Translations under genes and position numbers: made by a program
The notes under the pieces: generated by a model
Databases searched by the model: none
What the model saw: only the letters and a program-made list of their open reading frames with translations
What the model was told of the DNA's origin: nothing
Shown: positions 60,679-64,000 of the stretch, one piece after another
Numbering within the stretch: the first letter of the stretch is position 1
Layout: each line of letters opens with the position of its first letter
NCBI RefSeq assembly: GCF_014873705.1
Contig: NZ_JADBDS010000004.1
Span: 558,001-622,000 of the forward strand
Origin: Mycobacterium sp. OAS707
Lineage (GTDB): Bacteria > Actinomycetota > Actinomycetes > Mycobacteriales > Mycobacteriaceae
DNA length: 64,000 bases
Direction: 5' to 3'

Positions 60679-61335
60679 TTAGCTTCGGCGCTCCTTCTCG
60701 CGGTCGGCCAGTTCCTCCAACCGGTCGGCCTGCGCAACGTTTTTTGCCGCGGTCTGGCGCTTGTCGTGAGCGTCCTTCAGTTTCGCATCGGCGGCTGCGG
60801 CGGCGTTTTGCTCAGCCGCTCGGGCGATCGCCACTTCCTCGCGTTTGGCCGCTTCGACAGCCCCTTCGCGCTGAGCGGCCGCTTCGTCGGCGCGCTTCGC
60901 TCCGGTGGTGATCCGGGTTTCAGCGTTCTTCACCGCATTGCGCTTGCGGTTCTGCGCATCAATGCGCGCGTTTTTGACGGCCGACTCTTTCTCTTCGCGG
61001 GCGTCTTCTCGTTCTTGAGCCGCCTTTTCGCGAGTAGCCCTTACATTCGAACCCGCTGCCCTGATGTTCTCGGATGCCGCCGCATCGAGTTGGGCCGCGC
61101 GGCGCAGCGCATCGCTGCGCTCGATCAACTCGGTGCCTCGCCGCTCGAATTCCGGGGCACGCAGTACGTTTCCGACGGTCACATCGAGCATCCCGAGCGA
61201 ACGCTCAAAGAACAGTCGCGCCGGTGCGTCCGACTCCATCCGGCCGAACACCCCGTCGTCCACCAACTGAAGCGGCAACCGAGCCAGTCGGTACTGAAAC
61301 TTCAAAACCGCCAACGGAAAATCCGTGATGCTCAT
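60679..61335 (-). CDS. Coiled-coil protein (mycobacterial IF2-like stress-operon protein)
   Basis: A 218-residue protein with a globular N-terminus of about 75 residues (FPLAVLKFQYRLARLPLQLVDDGVF, then PARLFFERSLGMLDVTVGNVL) and a long Ala/Glu/Arg/Lys coiled coil (80-218). Databases name such proteins as IF2 family by chance similarity to the IF-2 N-terminal region; a translation role is not supported. ATG 61335 overlaps the upstream CsbD-like stop (ATGA). The two proteins share charged helical composition and are probably envelope- or nucleoid-associated stress proteins. Confidence 0.75.
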   Translation of the reverse strand: MSITDFPLAVLKFQYRLARLPLQLVDDGVFGRMESDAPARLFFERSLGMLDVTVGNVLRAPEFERRGTELIERSDALRRAAQLDAAASENIRAAGSNVRATREKAAQEREDAREEKESAVKNARIDAQNRKRNAVKNAETRITTGAKRADEAAAQREGAVEAAKREEVAIARAAEQNAAAAADAKLKDAHDKRQTAAKNVAQADRLEELADREKERRS

Positions 61336-61877
61336 CGGTCACTCCTCATGTCGGCCTGCTGCCTCAGTCGGTCTGCTTGAGCTCGGGCTTTCGCGGATTC
61401 CCGCACCGCGGCCTGGTGGTCATCAAGCGCGTCGGCCACCTCTTCATCCGCAGCGCGGACGGCTTCTCGCTCCTCTGCCTTGGCGTTCTCGACTTGGCGC
61501 GCGGCATCTCGTTCGGCATCGGCCTGTTGCTTGGCAAGGTCTACGTGTGCCGCCTGCTGCGTCGCCCGCTTCTGCGATGCCTGCTCCGTGCGAATCTCAG
61601 CTTTCTCCGCTGCCGCCTCCGCATTGATCGCGCCCTGCTCAGCGGCACTCTCGAGCTTGGCCTCAGCGGCCTCCTCCCCCGCCTTACTGGCCTCGGCGTC
61701 CGCGATCGCCTCCGCCTTGCTGGCCTCCCTGCGCTTCTGCGCCTCGGTCTGCTCGAGTTGTCCCTCGGCGGTCAAGGAATCGTTGCCGGTCACCGCACCG
61801 ATGACTTCCTTCGCTTTACCTTTCACGGAGTCGATCAACCCTTGACGTGTCTGATCGGCTTTTCCGGAATCAGTCAT
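61332..61877 (-). CDS. CsbD-like stress protein with long Ala/Glu helix
   Basis: A 181-residue hydrophilic protein. The first 45 residues (IDSVKGKAKEVIGAVTGNDSLTAEGQLEQTEAQ) are a CsbD domain, a general-stress protein family. The rest (50-181) is a low-complexity Ala/Glu/Lys/Gln helix with coiled-coil character. ATG 61877 has a GAGGGGA ribosome site. The stop overlaps the coiled-coil gene's start, so they form an operon. A SigF/SigB-like stress promoter is plausible but I could not identify one with confidence in the 111-bp upstream gap. Confidence 0.82.
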   Translation of the reverse strand: MTDSGKADQTRQGLIDSVKGKAKEVIGAVTGNDSLTAEGQLEQTEAQKRREASKAEAIADAEASKAGEEAAEAKLESAAEQGAINAEAAAEKAEIRTEQASQKRATQQAAHVDLAKQQADAERDAARQVENAKAEEREAVRAADEEVADALDDHQAAVRESAKARAQADRLRQQADMRSDR

Positions 61878-61988
61878 CCCAGTCCCCTCGTTGTGTCGCT
61901 TGCCTCCCCTCATTCCACCGATCCGGCGCGTCGAAACATGATGCGGTCGACGCGACGTGCGCCTTCCCGGCCCGGATAGTGTCGGGAT

Positions 61989-62954
61989 ATGAGCGGCGGA
62001 GAACAGCGCGCCGGGGTCGACCTGACGAACCTCGATCAGCCGCTGAGTCCGGATGCGGGGGCGACGAAGCGGGACCTGGTCGACTACCTGGATGCCGTGG
62101 CCGATCGGATGCTGCCTGGGTTGGCCGACCGGCCGCTCACGGTGATGCGGGTGCTTCGTGGGCAGTCGCCGTTCATGCAGAAGAACGCGCCGAAGTACAC
62201 ACCCGACTGGGTGAAGACCGTGCCGATCTGGGCCGAGGCCTCCAAACGAGAAGTGCGCTATCCGGTCTGCAACGACCGGCGCACGCTGCTGTGGCTTGCC
62301 AACCAGCGTGCCGTCGAATACCACCCGTCGTTGGGCTTGGCCGACGACATCTACCGGCCCACCCACTTGGTGCTTGATCTGGATCCGCCCGTTGGCAACG
62401 ACTTTCGCACGGTGGTGGCCGTCGCTCACCTGGTTCGCCAGGCACTCGCAGAAAGCGGCCTGGCCGGCGCGGTGAAGACCAGTGGCGCGAAAGGCCTGCA
62501 CATCTTCGTGCCGATCGACGACCACGCACCGGTCGACGACGTGGCCGCGGCCACCCGCGCGCTGGCTGCCCGCGCCGAAGCGCTCGAGCCTTCCTTGGCC
62601 ACAACGGCTTTCATCGTCGAGGACCGTGCGGGGAAGGTGTTCGTGGATTCGACTCGGTCCGGCGGAGCGACAATCGTCGCCGCCTATAGCCCTCGCCTAC
62701 GTGCGGGCACCCCCGTGTCTTTTCCGTTGAGCTGGGCAGACCTTGACCACGTCAACCCTGGAGATTTCACGGTCCATACCGCGGTTGACGCGCTGGCGGG
62801 CCGCGATCCATGGGCCGACACGATGCCCGCACCCCAGCGCCTACCCAGCGACCTCATCGAGCAGGGACGGACGATTCCGGTCGCCCGGGTGGCGGCCATG
62901 CACGAGGGAAAGCGCCGCGCCCGCGCCGCGAGGAGGCTTGATGGCAGTCAATGA
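61989..62954 (+). CDS. LigD-type polymerase-domain protein, second paralogue (Rv3730c-like)
   Basis: A 321-residue stand-alone LigD polymerase domain. The metal-binding Asp pair is in THLVLDLDPPVG (D130, D132), followed by KTSGAKGLHIFVPI and FVDSTRSGGATIVAAYSPR. It lacks the ligase and nuclease modules of LigD. It is shorter than the paralogue at 45623 and only distantly similar, so it may be the PolD1-type protein used in repair gap filling. It overlaps the following MFS gene by 14 bp and is divergent from the CsbD operon. Confidence 0.87.
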   Translation: MSGGEQRAGVDLTNLDQPLSPDAGATKRDLVDYLDAVADRMLPGLADRPLTVMRVLRGQSPFMQKNAPKYTPDWVKTVPIWAEASKREVRYPVCNDRRTLLWLANQRAVEYHPSLGLADDIYRPTHLVLDLDPPVGNDFRTVVAVAHLVRQALAESGLAGAVKTSGAKGLHIFVPIDDHAPVDDVAAATRALAARAEALEPSLATTAFIVEDRAGKVFVDSTRSGGATIVAAYSPRLRAGTPVSFPLSWADLDHVNPGDFTVHTAVDALAGRDPWADTMPAPQRLPSDLIEQGRTIPVARVAAMHEGKRRARAARRLDGSQ

Positions 62955-64000
62955 ACCGGCCACGGTGTCGTCCGTTCTGGACGGGCTTCCGGTCACCCGG
63001 TGGCATTGGCGCCTGGTGGTGATCGTCGGTCTCGGGTCGTTCTTCGATCTGTACGAGGTGTTCCTCGGCGGCGTGCTCGCGCCGGTGTTGGCCACCGAAT
63101 TCAAGCTGGGCACCACCGGCAAGGCGCTGGTGATCGCAGCGGGGTTCGCCGGCATGTTCGTGGGCGCCAACGTGCTTTCCATAGTGGCGGACCGGCTCGG
63201 TCGCCGCCGGGTGTTCATCCTCAATCTGCTTGTCTACTCGCTGTTTTCATTGGCGGCGGCGTTCTCGCCCAACGTGGAGACATTCCTGGTGCTGCGCTTC
63301 ATCGCCGGTATCGGGCTGGGCGCCGAGCTTGTGCTCGTCGATACCTATCTGGCCGAGTTCGTCCCTGCCCGGGTCCGTGGCCGGATGACGGCGTGGGCGT
63401 ACACGATCGGATTTCTCGGGGTGCCGCTGGCGGCGTTGCTTGGTGGAAAGCTCGTCGCGCATCATCAACTGCTCGGCATCGACGGTTGGCGATGGCTGCT
63501 GGTGTTCGGCGGGCTCGGTGCGGTGTTCGTGTTGGCGATCCGCACGATGCTGCCGGAGTCGCCGCGTTGGCTGGAAAGCCGCGGACGGGATGCGGAGGCA
63601 CGCGAGGTCGTCGCGTCCGTGGTGGCCAAGGTCGCACCGGGCACACCCGTGCCAGCACAGCTGCTCGCCGGCGCCTCCCGTGCCGAGGACGACGCCCCCA
63701 ACGTCGCGGAGGTGCTGCGGATCGCATTTCGTGATTACCGCAAGCGCACCGTGATGCTGGTGATCTTCCAAATCCTGCAGACAGTCGCGTATTACGGATT
63801 CGGCACATTGGCGCCGCTGGTACTCGTCAGCAAGGGTTTCGAGGTGACGCAGTCCCTCGGGTACGCGGCACTCACCTTCGCCGGCTACCCACTCGGCTCG
63901 CTGCTTTCGATACCTCTGGTGGAACGATTCGAGCGCAAACACCTGATCATCGTCTCGGCACTCGGAATCGCCTTGTGCGGCATAGTGTTCGCCGCAGCGG
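62941..64000 (+). CDS. MFS transporter (3' end outside window)
   Basis: At least 353 residues of a major-facilitator transporter of the sugar / aromatic-acid type. Features are helix 1 (WRLVVIVGLGSFFDLYEVFLGGV), the loop 2-3 motif ADRLGRRRVF, helix 4 FIAGIGLGAELVLVDTYLAEF, then VPARVRGRM, and PESPRWLESRGR after helix 6. ATG 62941 has an AGGAGG ribosome site and overlaps the polymerase-domain gene by 14 bp. The frame is open to the window edge, with about nine helices encoded. The substrate is unknown. Confidence 0.88.
   Translation, partial: MAVNEPATVSSVLDGLPVTRWHWRLVVIVGLGSFFDLYEVFLGGVLAPVLATEFKLGTTGKALVIAAGFAGMFVGANVLSIVADRLGRRRVFILNLLVYSLFSLAAAFSPNVETFLVLRFIAGIGLGAELVLVDTYLAEFVPARVRGRMTAWAYTIGFLGVPLAALLGGKLVAHHQLLGIDGWRWLLVFGGLGAVFVLAIRTMLPESPRWLESRGRDAEAREVVASVVAKVAPGTPVPAQLLAGASRAEDDAPNVAEVLRIAFRDYRKRTVMLVIFQILQTVAYYGFGTLAPLVLVSKGFEVTQSLGYAALTFAGYPLGSLLSIPLVERFERKHLIIVSALGIALCGIVFAAA

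Noticed and set aside
1..64000. CRISPR arrays, rRNA or tRNA genes
   Set aside because: I saw no regularly spaced repeats and no cloverleaf-like or rRNA-like sequence; a tRNA scan was not run.

Overview
The window is high-GC actinobacterial DNA. It most likely comes from a rapidly growing Mycobacterium (Mycolicibacterium). Supporting markers are an mmpS-mmpL pair, a TIGR00027-type methyltransferase, DUF732 and DUF5078-like secreted proteins, a GAP-family (glycolipid transport) protein, a fadD2 gene divergent from a LigD-type polymerase-domain gene, two-domain FadE proteins and many TetR regulators. I saw no rRNA, tRNA, CRISPR array, transposase or integrase. All functions are read from motifs and gene order; no database search was run.

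Layout. (1) 1-10 kb is a lipid and small-molecule catabolism region: two methyltransferases, a DUF2236 oxygenase with a divergent TetR gene, a glyoxalase-fold protein divergent from a TetR gene across a palindrome, and a TetR / hydrolase / 2-hydroxyacid dehydrogenase / two-domain acyl-CoA dehydrogenase series. (2) 10.3-16.2 kb is a signalling block: a very large membrane protein with two membrane-plus-GGDEF units (the second degenerate) and a C-terminal EAL domain, a lone PAS protein and two ScbR-like TetR regulators. (3) 16.6-39.5 kb is a 23-kb exopolysaccharide locus of the Wzx/Wzy type. It holds a priming phosphoglycosyltransferase, a flippase fused in frame to a glycosyltransferase, four further glycosyltransferases, a Wzy-like polymerase, a Wzz-like protein with a degenerate ATPase domain, a Tat/lipoprotein glycosidase, rmlA, rmlB and rmlC, and a translationally coupled cassette for an unusual CDP-sugar (cytidylyltransferase, aminotransferase, SDR, zinc-motif C-methyltransferase, 2OG oxygenase). 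(4) 39.5-43.1 kb is a LysR / APC permease / (R)-amine-transaminase-like set. (5) 43.2-50.9 kb is mycobacterial backbone: fadD2, a polymerase-domain protein, a STAS protein, a GAP-family protein, a FadE and an M42 peptidase. (6) 50.95-57.7 kb is a methyltransferase / TetR / SDR / MmpS / MmpL / flavoprotein module. It is followed by a second, 60-bp copy of the 3' end of the M42 peptidase gene, so the module sits between direct repeats. (7) 57.9-64 kb holds secreted proteins, a purine permease, a CsbD-like stress operon, a second polymerase-domain protein and a truncated MFS transporter.

How the parts fit. The polysaccharide locus has almost every step of a Wzy-dependent pathway: nucleotide sugars, lipid-linked priming, sequential glycosyl transfer, flipping, polymerisation, length control and trimming. 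Its neighbour is a c-di-GMP enzyme, so second-messenger control is a reasonable inference. A directional palindromic motif (TTTGC arm, about 10 bp, GCAAAGG arm) occurs upstream of three minus-strand genes: a 2OG oxygenase at 3.7 kb, rmlA at 20.8 kb and wzy at 32.7 kb. It looks like the operator of a dedicated regulon that reaches outside the core locus.
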